A stretch of 64,000 bases of DNA, taken from the NCBI RefSeq assembly GCF_046244365.1, contig NZ_CP176395.1, positions 2,046,001-2,110,000 of the forward strand, given 5' to 3'. Both the position numbers and the translations under genes were made by a program. Below are positions 45,459 through 54,129 of the stretch, piece by piece. This DNA comes from Paenibacillus_V sp046244365 (GTDB lineage Bacteria; Bacillota; Bacilli; Paenibacillales; NBRC-103111). Position 1 is the stretch's first letter. Each line of letters starts with the position of its first letter. Under the pieces are notes generated by a model that saw only the letters and a program-made list of their open reading frames with translations, was not told the DNA's origin and made no database searches.

Positions 45459-46535
45459 TTACTCGAACAGCTTGCGCAATCCTTCTTCGTAAGGTGCGCG
45501 GACGATGCATTTTTCGGTGATGATCGCCGTGACATACTCGTTCGGGGTAATGTCGAACGCCGGGTTGAACACTTTGACGCCCTTCGGCGCGGTGCGTTTG
45601 CCGAAGCCTTGGGTGATCTCGTCTTCATGCCGTTCTTCGATTGGGATTTCCGCTCCGGTCGGCGTGTTCAAGTCGATCGTCGAGAGCGGGCAGGCTACAT
45701 AGACGGGGATACCGTGGGCTTTGGCCAGCACGGCTACGCTGTAAGTCCCGATCTTGTTGGCGACGTCGCCATTGGCTGCAACGCGGTCGGTGCCGACGAT
45801 GACGGCTTGCACCCAGCCTTTGGACATGACCATGCCGGCCATGTTGTCGCAGATGAGCGTTACGTCGACGCCCGCCTGCTGCAGCTCAAACGCGGTCAAG
45901 CGAGCGCCCTGCAGAACCGGTCGCGTTTCGTCCGCGAATACTTTCAGGTTCATGCCGCGCTCTTGAGCCAAATACATCGGCGCCAGCGCCGTGCCGTACT
46001 TCGCCGTGGCAAGCCCGCCCGCGTTGCAGTGCGTCAGCACGCCCATGCCGTCCGTAAACAGCGTCAGCGCATGCTCGCCGATCATGCGGCAAGTCTCTTC
46101 GTCTTCCGCTTGAATCTGCTTGGCTTCTTCAAGCAGCGCTTCTTTCATGGCTGGGACGTCGCCTGCTTCCGCAGCCAATTCCCCGGCGCGGCGCTTCATC
46201 CGGTCGAGCGCCCAGAACAGGTTGACAGCCGTAGGCCGCGAGGTAGCCAAGTAGTCGGCGACTTTAACGACTTCGGCGGCAAGCGAGCTGCGGTCGTCCG
46301 CTCCATTCCCGCGAATGCCGAGATAGACGCCGTACGCAGCCGAGATGCCGATCGCGGGCGCGCCGCGCACCGTCAGGTTGCGAATGGACTCCCAAACCTG
46401 CTGGGCAGTTGTGAGGTCCAGAAATTCGATAACCTCCGGCAGCAGCCGCTGGTCGAGCATTTCAACGTGATCGGCGTTCCAACTGACGGAAACGAGACTT
46501 CCCGTCGCTTGTGTTGCAGCTTGATGTTCACTCAT
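45459..46535 (-). CDS. mtnA: S-methyl-5-thioribose-1-phosphate isomerase
   Basis: The 358-residue cytoplasmic enzyme isomerises methylthioribose-1-phosphate to methylthioribulose-1-phosphate in the methionine salvage pathway. It is recognised by LTVRGAPAIGISAAYG, THCNAGGLATAKYGTALAP (catalytic Cys) and IVGTDRVAANGDVANKIGT (catalytic Asp). The length is typical. It follows mtnK by 54 bases in the same direction, and a strong terminator closes the operon. Confidence 0.96.
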   Translation of the reverse strand: MSEHQAATQATGSLVSVSWNADHVEMLDQRLLPEVIEFLDLTTAQQVWESIRNLTVRGAPAIGISAAYGVYLGIRGNGADDRSSLAAEVVKVADYLATSRPTAVNLFWALDRMKRRAGELAAEAGDVPAMKEALLEEAKQIQAEDEETCRMIGEHALTLFTDGMGVLTHCNAGGLATAKYGTALAPMYLAQERGMNLKVFADETRPVLQGARLTAFELQQAGVDVTLICDNMAGMVMSKGWVQAVIVGTDRVAANGDVANKIGTYSVAVLAKAHGIPVYVACPLSTIDLNTPTGAEIPIEERHEDEITQGFGKRTAPKGVKVFNPAFDITPNEYVTAIITEKCIVRAPYEEGLRKLFE

Positions 46536-46589
46536 TGTATTCCACTCCTGTTGTCGACAGCGAAGCCGGAGCGTCCGGCTCGCTTGATG

Positions 46590-47792
46590 TTATTGGATTT
46601 GTTTGTTCGCGATAACCAGCACATCGTCGATCGACGAGGCGTTCCGGTTCAGCTTAATCAGCGCCGTGCCGATGGCCAAGGCGATACGTTCCGCTCTTGC
46701 GCGAGTTTCCCCGTCGGCGATTTTATCGATGTCCGCTACGTGAGCCAGCCCGACGATGCGGCGGACCATTTTGCAGCCGGCATAGCCGATCGTATCCTGC
46801 AGCAGCCGCTGCATATAGGATTCCTTATAGCCCGGCGTATGCGCGATCCGGTCGACGAGATGCCGGTCCCATAGGGCTCCGAACTTCTGCTCGAACTGCT
46901 CCCATACGTCCTTGACCGTACGCAGCAGGTAAGCGCGGAAATCTGCCCGGCGCGCCTCGTCCTCGATCCAGCCCTCTTGACCGGCGAAGTTCAGCAGCAG
47001 GTTGGCGATAACGGCGCCGATATCGAAGCCCATCGGTCCGTAGTACGCGAATTCCGGGTCGATCACCTTCGTCGATTCCTTCGTGATGAAAATGCTTCCC
47101 GTATGCAGGTCGCCGTGCAGCAGCGCCTGTCCATGCGTCAAAAACTTCTCGCGGAGCAGCGCCACTTCCAGTTGCAGCGCGGTATCCTCGCGAAGCGCGG
47201 CCGCATCGTCCTGGATTAGCGCATGAATGTTGTTGTTCGGCGAGTCGGTGTACGGATCGTCAAAAATAAGATCTTCCGTTATTTTGCACAATTCCGGGTT
47301 AATGAACTGGCCGACGCGCAGCTTTTTTTGCTGCTGATTCATGCCGAGATCCGAAGTGAAGAACAAGGTGTTCGCCATAAATTCCGAAATATGTCCGGCG
47401 AACAGCGGATATTCGTTGCCTTCGATTAAGCCTCGGCGCATGATGACGTGATCGCTCAGGTCTTCCATGACGGTCAGCGCTAGCTCAGCGTCATATTTAT
47501 ATACATGCGGGACAAGGCCCGGAGCGAGCGATTCTTGGGTCATGAGCGCTTCGCTTTCGATGCGGGCGCGGTCAAGCGTGAGCGGCCAAGATTCGCCGAC
47601 GACTTTCGCATAAGGGAGCGCCTGTTTCATGATAATGGTTTTGCCGTTCGCCACATCGGAAATGTGAAAAACGAGATTCAAGTTGCCGTCGCCGATTTCA
47701 CGGCTTGTCAGTTCGGCATTCGGGGAGAAAACATTTTCGAGACCGCGCGCATAAGCAATCGCTTGCTCTTCGGTTAACGGATGATAGGTCAT
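46590..47792 (-). CDS. mtnK: S-methyl-5-thioribose kinase
   Basis: The 400-residue cytoplasmic kinase phosphorylates 5-methylthioribose, the substrate-forming step before MtnA. The APH-like kinase motifs LLHGDLHTGSIF (catalytic loop) and VIDPEFAYYGPMGFDIG (metal binding) are clear. ATG 47792 has GAGGAGG seven bases upstream; the TTG frame to 47813 contains that ribosome binding site. Bacillus mtnKA operons are usually preceded by a SAM (S-box) riboswitch, but I could not recognise one in the 274-bp upstream gap. Confidence 0.95.
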   Translation of the reverse strand: MTYHPLTEEQAIAYARGLENVFSPNAELTSREIGDGNLNLVFHISDVANGKTIIMKQALPYAKVVGESWPLTLDRARIESEALMTQESLAPGLVPHVYKYDAELALTVMEDLSDHVIMRRGLIEGNEYPLFAGHISEFMANTLFFTSDLGMNQQQKKLRVGQFINPELCKITEDLIFDDPYTDSPNNNIHALIQDDAAALREDTALQLEVALLREKFLTHGQALLHGDLHTGSIFITKESTKVIDPEFAYYGPMGFDIGAVIANLLLNFAGQEGWIEDEARRADFRAYLLRTVKDVWEQFEQKFGALWDRHLVDRIAHTPGYKESYMQRLLQDTIGYAGCKMVRRIVGLAHVADIDKIADGETRARAERIALAIGTALIKLNRNASSIDDVLVIANKQIQ

Positions 47793-47974
47793 GTATAGGC
47801 CTCCTCGGTTCAATGAATAGGATTGGAATCCGGCATATTCCGGAATTCTGATGCGGATTGTCAGGTTTATGTCCTTACGGCCGCACTAACCATGCTTTCC
47901 TTAGTATATGATACTTTTTCCCCGCAGGGAATAGCCAGCTTGAGCCAGCTTCCAGAGGCGGGAGCCGAGACTCT

Positions 47975-48028
47975 TTTACAAATTCTTAAAATGAGGAAAA
48001 TATCTCGTTAACGTTCGGCTAGTATGCT
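47975..48028 (+). promoter_or_regulatory. Pho-box-like array and promoter of the phosphatase locus
   Basis: Four hexamers occur at an exact 11-bp period: TTTACA (47975), TTAAAA (47986), AAAATA (47997) and TTAACG (48008). PhoP boxes in Bacillus are TTAACA-like hexamers at about 11-bp period, roughly -60 to -20. A TATGCT -10 candidate at 48023-48028 puts the array there. The target includes an alkaline phosphatase, which fits. Confidence 0.7.
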
Positions 48029-48066
48029 TAACCATGTAAACAGGCACCAAGCGGGGGGAAACCCAC

Positions 48067-48249
48067 ATGAAAACGCAGCTATTGAAGCTGCTGCTTATTG
48101 CAGCCGTAAGCCTCACGGTGGCCGCATTTGCCGCTGACCGGCCGATCGACCCGCAACGGGACAGCGCCGGCACGCATTATCGCGATCCGAATCCGATGAA
48201 GGCGAACGCGGAACAATACAAGCGAATTCAGCCCGCTGGTGCGAGGTGA
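48067..48249 (+). CDS. Small secreted peptide upstream of alkaline phosphatase
   Basis: The 60-residue product has a basic start, a hydrophobic stretch (residues about 5-20) and an AFA-like cleavage site, leaving a charged mature peptide of about 38 residues (DRPIDPQRD near its start). A run of G's lies eight bases before the ATG. It is first behind the Pho-box-like array and ends 52 bases before the phosphatase gene, so it is probably co-regulated by phosphate. No family is recognised; a signalling or wall-associated role is only a guess. Confidence 0.55.
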   Translation: MKTQLLKLLLIAAVSLTVAAFAADRPIDPQRDSAGTHYRDPNPMKANAEQYKRIQPAGAR

Positions 48250-48301
48250 CGGCATTTCGCATGCCGCATGAAACTATCATAACCTTTTGGAGGGGAAAGC
48301 G

Positions 48302-50023
48302 TTGAACAAAAAAACAATTACAGGGGTACTCGCATCGGCACTTGCCATCAGCCTCGTTCCTGCAAGCTTCTCGAACGCGGAAGACGGAAAGCAAGACCAG
48401 AGCGGCAAAGCGCCTTCCAAAAACCTGATCGTACTGATCGGCGACGGCATGGGCCCTGCCCAAGTTTCGGCCGGCCGGATTTATTCGAAAACCTTTTTGG
48501 GCAAAGAGCATCTGAACCTGGACAGCTACTATGTCGGACAAGCGACTACATACGCGGACCGCGGAGAAGACGGCGGCGTGATCGTATCCGGTGTCGTAAC
48601 GGATTCCGCTTCGGCCGGAACCGCTTTTGCGACGGGACATAAAACTTACAATGCCGGCATCAGCGTTTCGAACGAGGACGTGTCGAAGCCGTTTGCATCC
48701 GTGATCGAAGCATCCGAAAAAGCGGGGAAAGCAACGGGGCTCGTCACAACCGCGCGCATTACGCATGCCACGCCGGCCGTATTCGCTTCCCACGTGCGCA
48801 GCCGCGACAACGAGAACGCGATCGCTTCGCAATATTTGGACAGCGGCGTAGATGTTCTGTTCGGCGGCGGCTCGGACTTTTTCCTCAGCAAGGAAGAGAA
48901 AGGCAAGCGCACGGACAAAAGCATCATCGGCGATTTCGAAGCGAAGGGCTACAAGGTAGTGAAAGATTCCTCGGCATTGAACGCGCTGACGGCCAAGAAC
49001 GACAAGGTGCTCGGCTTGTTCGGCAAATCCCATGTCGCCTATGTGCCTGACCGTACGGCGGATATTCCGAACCTTGCCGCGATGACCGAGAAAGCGATCA
49101 ATATTTTGTCGGCCAACGAGAAGGGCTTTACGATGATGATCGAAGGCGGCCGTATCGACCATGCCGGACATGCGAACGATTTTCCGACGACCGTTCAGGA
49201 AATGCTCGATTTCGATGCTGCCGTTAAAGTTGCGATGGATTTCGCCAAGAAGGACGGCAACACGTCCGTCGTCGTAACGGCCGACCATGAAACCGGTGGC
49301 TTGTCCTTGTCGCGCGACAACATTTACGAGATGAACATGGATTTGTGGAATAAGCAGAAGAAATCGTCCGAGGTGCTCGGGCCGCTGCTGAAAAACGCCA
49401 AAACGATCGAAGACGTGAAAAAAATCGTCGCCGACAATACCTGGATTACCGATCTGACCGACGAAGAAGCGGCTTTCATCATGAAGGGAGACGGTTCCTC
49501 TTACGCTCAGGAAGGCGGCTTTAACGCAGTCGTTTCGAAGCGGCTGCTGATCGGCTGGTCGGGACACGGCCACTCCGGCGTAGACGTAGGCGTATGGGCA
49601 TACGGACCGATCGCCGACATGGTCAAAGGGCAGGTAGACAATACGGATATCGCCAAATCCGGCGCCAAAGTCATCGGCGTGGATCTGGAAGCGGCCACGG
49701 CGGACATGCAAGCCAGCCACTTATATCCGAAATTTAAAGTAACCCGCGAAGGAACGGTTCTGTACCCGGCACGAGCGCTGGCAACCGCACTCGGCGCTAC
49801 GACGGCTTGGAACGAAGCGACAGGTACCGTAACGCTTGCGAAGGGCGACAAGAAGCTCGACGTACAGCTCGCCGCGAAAACCGTGCAATTGAACGGCCAG
49901 GCAATCGATGCGAAAGCGGATATCGACAACGACAAGCTGTATTTGCCGCTTGACGCATTCAATAAACTGACGGGCGCCGCAATGAAATGGGATGCTATCT
50001 CGGAACGGATCATCCTCAAATAA
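48302..50023 (+). CDS. Secreted alkaline phosphatase with C-terminal copper amine oxidase N-like domain
   Basis: The 573-residue exported enzyme releases phosphate from esters. It starts at TTG 48302 with GGAGGGG upstream, followed by a signal peptide ending near FSNAE. Active-site motifs are VLIGDGMG (metal), TDSASAGTAFATGHK (nucleophile Ser), DHAGHAND, ADHETGG and SGHGHSG. After about residue 485 it has a stalk domain of Cu_amine_oxidN type (LYPARALATALGA, LYLPLDAFNKL), a frequent surface add-on in Paenibacillaceae. Expression is probably PhoP-dependent. A terminator follows. Confidence 0.92.
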   Translation: MNKKTITGVLASALAISLVPASFSNAEDGKQDQSGKAPSKNLIVLIGDGMGPAQVSAGRIYSKTFLGKEHLNLDSYYVGQATTYADRGEDGGVIVSGVVTDSASAGTAFATGHKTYNAGISVSNEDVSKPFASVIEASEKAGKATGLVTTARITHATPAVFASHVRSRDNENAIASQYLDSGVDVLFGGGSDFFLSKEEKGKRTDKSIIGDFEAKGYKVVKDSSALNALTAKNDKVLGLFGKSHVAYVPDRTADIPNLAAMTEKAINILSANEKGFTMMIEGGRIDHAGHANDFPTTVQEMLDFDAAVKVAMDFAKKDGNTSVVVTADHETGGLSLSRDNIYEMNMDLWNKQKKSSEVLGPLLKNAKTIEDVKKIVADNTWITDLTDEEAAFIMKGDGSSYAQEGGFNAVVSKRLLIGWSGHGHSGVDVGVWAYGPIADMVKGQVDNTDIAKSGAKVIGVDLEAATADMQASHLYPKFKVTREGTVLYPARALATALGATTAWNEATGTVTLAKGDKKLDVQLAAKTVQLNGQAIDAKADIDNDKLYLPLDAFNKLTGAAMKWDAISERIILK

Positions 50024-50057
50024 GAGATGCCGGCGGCACGCAAGGCTGCCCGCTTTG

Positions 50058-50088
50058 ACAGGAGAACTGCGTTCTCCTGTTTTCTCTT
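50058..50088 (+). terminator. Terminator of the alkaline phosphatase gene
   Basis: The stem ACAGGAGAAC / GTTCTCCTGT with loop TGC is followed by TTTCTCTT. Confidence 0.85.
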
Positions 50089-50162
50089 GATAGGGGAGAT
50101 ACGGTTGCTTCTTATAAGAAAAAGGAGAACGGATATTTTCGATTCCATGAGGGGGGATTCGG

Positions 50163-50876
50163 TTGATACGCGTACGCGGACTTACGAAAACGTTCCAGAC
50201 CGCCGAAGGCTTAGTACCGGTTCTGGATATTCCGGCATGGGATGCGGCGAGGGGGAGCAGGCTGGCGATTGTCGGTCCCAGCGGCTGCGGGAAGAGCACC
50301 CTGCTCCACATGCTGAGCGGCATGGTCAAGGCGGACGCGGGCGAAACGGTTGTCGACGGACAGCCGCTCCATAAGCTGAAGGAGGCGGAGAGGGACGCGT
50401 TTCGCGCCAGCCGGATCGGCTATGTGATGCAGGACTTTCACCTTCTGCCGGCTCTGACGGCCAAGCAAAATGTAGAGCTGGTGATGGAGCGTTCGAGCTC
50501 CGGCGACAAGAAAAAGCGGCTGGAGCAGTGGTTCGAGAGGATCGGGCTTGCCGAACGGATGAACCATCTGCCTTCGCAGCTGTCCCGCGGGCAGCAGCAA
50601 AGAGTGGCCGTCGTCAGGGCGCTGATCAACAGGCCCCCGCTTGTTCTGGCTGACGAGCCGACGGGAAGCTTGGATTGGGAAACCGCGAACGACGTGATGG
50701 CTTTGCTGCTGAGTCTTTGCAAGGATGATGGGCTTACCTTGATTACAGTTACCCATGATCTTCATTTGGCGAAACGGTTCGACGGCTGCGTGTCCATGGA
50801 CGAGATCAACAGGCTGCATAGAACAGCTGGAAAGTCGTATAGCGCCTCGGAGATGAGCGTCGTCAGCGGGTCATAA
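50163..50876 (+). CDS. ABC transporter ATP-binding protein (MacB/LolD-like)
   Basis: The 237-residue ATPase has Walker A GPSGCGKSTLL, Q-loop MQDFHLLPAL, signature LSRGQQQRVAVVRAL, Walker B LVLADEPTGSLD and H-loop THD. It belongs to the class that pairs with FtsX-like permeases. TTG 50163 with GAGGGGGG upstream is the likely start. It is first in a three-gene operon with the permease and a lipoprotein, a set that could move metal ions or lipophilic substrates. Confidence 0.93.
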   Translation: MIRVRGLTKTFQTAEGLVPVLDIPAWDAARGSRLAIVGPSGCGKSTLLHMLSGMVKADAGETVVDGQPLHKLKEAERDAFRASRIGYVMQDFHLLPALTAKQNVELVMERSSSGDKKKRLEQWFERIGLAERMNHLPSQLSRGQQQRVAVVRALINRPPLVLADEPTGSLDWETANDVMALLLSLCKDDGLTLITVTHDLHLAKRFDGCVSMDEINRLHRTAGKSYSASEMSVVSGS

Positions 50877-50921
50877 GGTACGGCTATCATGAAGAACAGA
50901 TGATGGAAGGATGCGGTTACT

Positions 50922-52130
50922 GTGGGGCTGGTTACGCTTATATGGCGGCATATTTGGTACCGTAAGGCGCTCTCCTTGCTGACGGTCGTTTCCGTATCGA
51001 TAACGGTCGCACTGCTTGTCTTTTTGCTTCTGTGCCGGACGGGAGTGGAACAGGGAGCGGAAAAAGGCTACGGCCCGTTCGATGTCGTCGTGGGCGCGGA
51101 CGGCAGCGTCTCGCAGCTCGTGCTGAGCACGTTTTATCATGTGGGGGCGCCGACCGGAAACATTCCGCTAGACGTGTTCGAACGGTTGTCGAAAGACGCT
51201 CAGGCGGATGCGGCTTTCGCCATGACGGCCGGCGATAACCTGAACGGTTATCCGATCGTCGGCATCGATCCGAACTATTTCGCAGTCCGCTACGGCGACC
51301 GCAAGCTTTCTAGCGGCAAGTTGTACGGGAAGCTGGGCGAAGTGACGATCGGCTGGCATGTTGCCCGCGCTCTCGGGCTTCGCGTCGGCGATACGTTCAA
51401 AGGCGCACATGGATTGGTGCACGAAGCGGGCCATGCCATGGAGGAAGAGGAAGGGCAAGAAGTACATGACGAGCATGACGGCTTCGTCTATACGATAGCG
51501 GGTATTCTTCCGAGACTGAATAGTCCGGACGACCGCGCGGTGTTCACGACAATGGATTATGCATGGGCGGTTCACCGGGATCAAACCGGCTCGCATCGTC
51601 AAGTGACGTCGATTCTGGTCAAGCCGAAATCGTTGGCCGGCGCGCAAGCTCTGAAACAAGAGTACGATAAGCTCGATAATGTGCAAGCGGCTTTTACAAG
51701 CAAGGCGGTTGCGGATGTCGTCAATATGGTGGATAGGGGCGCGGATTTGCTTACGGTCGTTACGCTGCTGTGCGTTGCGCTTTCCGCCGTGACGATTTTG
51801 CTGTCGCTTGTTGCCGCCATTAAGGAACGTCAGAAGGATGTCGGACTGCTTCGGCTGATCGGGAAAAAGCGTTCTTTTATCGGGGCTGCTTTAATCGGGG
51901 AAGGCTTGATCCTAACGGGGATCGGATTGATTATCGGGATGTCGGCCGGACATTTGGGAGCGTCGCTCGCAAGCGGGGCGCTTTTCGATGCCACAGGCAT
52001 ACAGGTCGGCAGCTTTGCGTTCGAGGAGTTTTATGTCATTGCGGGTACGATGGCGGCAGGGTTGCTCGCGTCGGCAGGACCGTCATTCCGCGTGTACAGA
52101 GTCAATCCGTTACAGTTGTTTCGCGCATAG
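50922..52130 (+). CDS. FtsX-like ABC permease with His/Glu-rich extracellular loop
   Basis: The 402-residue MacB/FtsX-type permease has a first helix (residues about 15-40), a large extracellular domain and three C-terminal helices (about 275-300, 325-350, 370-390). In the extracellular domain, at about residues 161-187, a loop holds five His and nine Asp/Glu residues (HEAGHAMEEEEGQEVHDEHD), which looks like a metal-binding site. GTG 50922 follows GGAAGGA. The partners are the ATPase upstream and the lipoprotein downstream. The architecture resembles Vibrio Zrg-type zinc systems in gene order, which is inference. Confidence 0.88.
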   Translation: MGLVTLIWRHIWYRKALSLLTVVSVSITVALLVFLLLCRTGVEQGAEKGYGPFDVVVGADGSVSQLVLSTFYHVGAPTGNIPLDVFERLSKDAQADAAFAMTAGDNLNGYPIVGIDPNYFAVRYGDRKLSSGKLYGKLGEVTIGWHVARALGLRVGDTFKGAHGLVHEAGHAMEEEEGQEVHDEHDGFVYTIAGILPRLNSPDDRAVFTTMDYAWAVHRDQTGSHRQVTSILVKPKSLAGAQALKQEYDKLDNVQAAFTSKAVADVVNMVDRGADLLTVVTLLCVALSAVTILLSLVAAIKERQKDVGLLRLIGKKRSFIGAALIGEGLILTGIGLIIGMSAGHLGASLASGALFDATGIQVGSFAFEEFYVIAGTMAAGLLASAGPSFRVYRVNPLQLFRA

Positions 52131-52140
52131 GGGGGGTATT

Positions 52141-52962
52141 GTGAACAAACATCGATGGTTCGCCGCGGCGGTGCTGCTCGTCCTTTCCGGATGCGCGGCG
52201 GCCGGACAAGAGAGCGGGGCGGGGACTTTCGCCATGGCGCAGCACGCAGCGTCGGAATCCGTTAACTCGGCACAGTCAAGCTCGGGGGCAAAGGAAGACG
52301 GAAAGCCGACTGTTCCGCAGCAGGCTACGCCGAATGCGGCTGCGAGCGCAAGTCCCGCTGCGGGCGACAAGCCCGAACCCGCGATTACATCGCCGGCTGA
52401 TGCGGCTCCGGCGGCAAGCGTGCCGTCAGCAGCGGAGGAGAAGCCCCTCGAAGGCAAAACGCCAGCCAAGCAAACACCTAAACCTGCGGCTCAAGCAGGG
52501 CCCGAAGCCCAATCGCCTGCGGTGCCTGCTGCAGCGGCCTCAGAGGGAAACGGCGGTACCGCAAGCAAGGAGCAAGCGGCTGCGCAGACGGCCGGCGATC
52601 CGGCGATCAAGTGGTCGGAGTTTTTCGATGACGAGAAGCAGAATACGCCGTCCGACAAGTTTTGGGACCTGCAGGGGAAGACGGTTACGATAAAAGGGTA
52701 CATGGGCGAGGTTTTGTCGTTCGAGAAGCATTGGTTTCTGCTCATTCCGGAGCCGGGTGCCGAATGTCCTTTCGACAATGGGGACGAAACGTATTGGAAC
52801 AAAATCATGATCGTTTTCGTGCCGGATAAGGAGAAACTCCGCTACACGTCCGGTCCGCTGCGCATTACCGGAAAGCTCGACGTAGGGATCAAGATTGACG
52901 AATCGGGCTACAAAACGATGTTCCGCCTCTACGACGCCAAATTCGAAAAAATAAAAGAATAA
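52141..52962 (+). CDS. Lipoprotein with low-complexity linker and DUF3299-like C-terminal domain
   Basis: The 273-residue protein has a type II signal peptide (lipobox VLSGC). An Ala/Pro/Ser/Lys-rich disordered linker (residues about 25-155) precedes a compact C-terminal domain with WDLQGKTVTIKGYMGEVLS, FLLIPEPGAECPF and LRITGKLDVG. That pattern resembles DUF3299-type periplasmic domains linked to metal-related ABC systems. GTG 52141 follows a run of G's 10 bases after the permease stop, so it is in the same operon and probably acts outside the membrane with the permease. Confidence 0.75.
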   Translation: MNKHRWFAAAVLLVLSGCAAAGQESGAGTFAMAQHAASESVNSAQSSSGAKEDGKPTVPQQATPNAAASASPAAGDKPEPAITSPADAAPAASVPSAAEEKPLEGKTPAKQTPKPAAQAGPEAQSPAVPAAAASEGNGGTASKEQAAAQTAGDPAIKWSEFFDDEKQNTPSDKFWDLQGKTVTIKGYMGEVLSFEKHWFLLIPEPGAECPFDNGDETYWNKIMIVFVPDKEKLRYTSGPLRITGKLDVGIKIDESGYKTMFRLYDAKFEKIKE

Positions 52963-53090
52963 GCTCGTGCGGACGGGCTTTGGGTGACCGTATCTTTTTG
53001 CCGGCCGCATCGAGATTTATTCTCCTGCGGTCGGTTTTTAACAAAGCAGAGAACCGGGGCTTCCCGCCATGTAACGGATTGGTTTCAAGG

Positions 53091-53115
53091 ACCGCACGTC
53101 ATTTTGCGGTTTTTT
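53091..53115 (+). terminator. Terminator of the ABC/lipoprotein operon
   Basis: The stem ACCGCA / TGCGGT is followed by a T-run. The stem is short, so strength is uncertain. Confidence 0.6.
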
Positions 53116-53267
53116 GGGTTGTATCCGCCGACGACTGGCACAAGTCTCATTAGGTGCGGCTTTATTACGGTTCGCTGCGGCTTCGGGTAAAACCGCTCCG
53201 TTTCATGTATAATGAAATGTATTGCGTTATTTGCCTAAGGGTAATAATGGAATGGGGAGGGAGAACC

Positions 53268-53861
53268 TTGAGTAAGCCGGTTGCGTTAAAGGAATGGGCG
53301 GTTGCCGTCAAGGCGCTGCTGGAAGGCAAGCAGATCATCATTATGCGCAAAGGCGGAATTGCAGAGGAAACACGCGATTTTCAGCTTCAGAGCAAAGCGT
53401 TCTATTTGTTTCCGACATACGAGCATCAGAAAAAACATTTGATCAAAGACGAATACGCCGATTCGCTGGATCAAACGCTGCAAGCGTGGGAGCCGGGGCA
53501 GCAAACCGTACCGATCGCATGCTACGCCGAAGCGGTGGAGGATTTCGAAGTATTCGATCAAGCTGAGCTGGACAAGCTGAGCGGGCTGCACATCTGGACG
53601 GACCGCTTTGCCGAGGAACGGCTTAAGTGGAAGCGCAAAAATCCGCTGCACGTGATCGCGCTTCGCGTTTATGCTTTGGACGAGCCCCAATCGATCGCCA
53701 ACCTTGCGGATTATGCGGGCTGCACGTCTTGGATCGAGCTGGAAGAGCCGTTGGCTGCCGGTAGCGCCGCTGTCGGTAAGCCTGGCGGTCTCAAGCCTGT
53801 GTTGGATGATGAAGGGTTCGAGAGCCGGCTGGCCGCCTTGAAGCAAGCTCTAGGCCGCTGA
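53268..53861 (+). CDS. DUF1802 family protein
   Basis: The 197-residue cytoplasmic protein matches DUF1802: VALKEWAVAVKALLEGKQI, IIMRKGGIAEETRDFQL, FYLFPTYEHQK, and a C-terminal alpha/beta part. The function is unknown; family members often sit near restriction or nucleic-acid-related genes, but no such neighbour is present here. TTG 53268 with GGGAGGGAG upstream is the start. TATAAT at 53208-53213 is a probable -10 element. It stands alone between two terminators. Confidence 0.85.
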   Translation: MSKPVALKEWAVAVKALLEGKQIIIMRKGGIAEETRDFQLQSKAFYLFPTYEHQKKHLIKDEYADSLDQTLQAWEPGQQTVPIACYAEAVEDFEVFDQAELDKLSGLHIWTDRFAEERLKWKRKNPLHVIALRVYALDEPQSIANLADYAGCTSWIELEEPLAAGSAAVGKPGGLKPVLDDEGFESRLAALKQALGR

Positions 53862-53946
53862 CGGCTGCTCTCTAGCCCCTTTTTGGCCGAAAACCGTTGC
53901 CGATGAGAGGAAGCAAGCATCCGGGAAGGATGCTGCGAGAACTCGA

Positions 53947-53976
53947 CGACCCGACGACGAAACGGGTTGTTTTTTG
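53947..53976 (+). terminator. Terminator of the DUF1802 gene
   Basis: The short stem CGACCCG / CGGGTTG, with one G-T pair, is followed by TTTTTT. Confidence 0.6.
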
Positions 53977-54008
53977 CGTGTACCCTTTTTTTGAGGCAAA
54001 AACCGGAC

Positions 54009-54072
54009 TTTCTTGCTTTTCTATAGTGCGTTATAATAAAATATAGTGAGAATCAGTTGATAATCATTCTAA
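54009..54072 (+). promoter_or_regulatory. suf promoter with Fur-box-like operator
   Basis: TTTCTT (54009-54014) and TATAAT (54032-54037) are 17 bp apart. Downstream, 54058-54072 matches the 7-1-7 Fur consensus TGATAATNATTATCA at 12 of 14 defined positions, and a weaker overlapping site starts at 54047. Binding near +15 to +30 would block transcription when iron is plentiful. Confidence 0.6.
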
Positions 54073-54129
54073 AATGATTACAAATAAAAAAAGCTTCTAA
54101 ATAACAACACGTTGGAGGGTATGGACAAG

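Noticed and set aside
48113..49720. 535-codon minus-strand frame
   Set aside because: It lies antisense to alkaline phosphatase; the sense frame has the active-site motifs and signal peptide.
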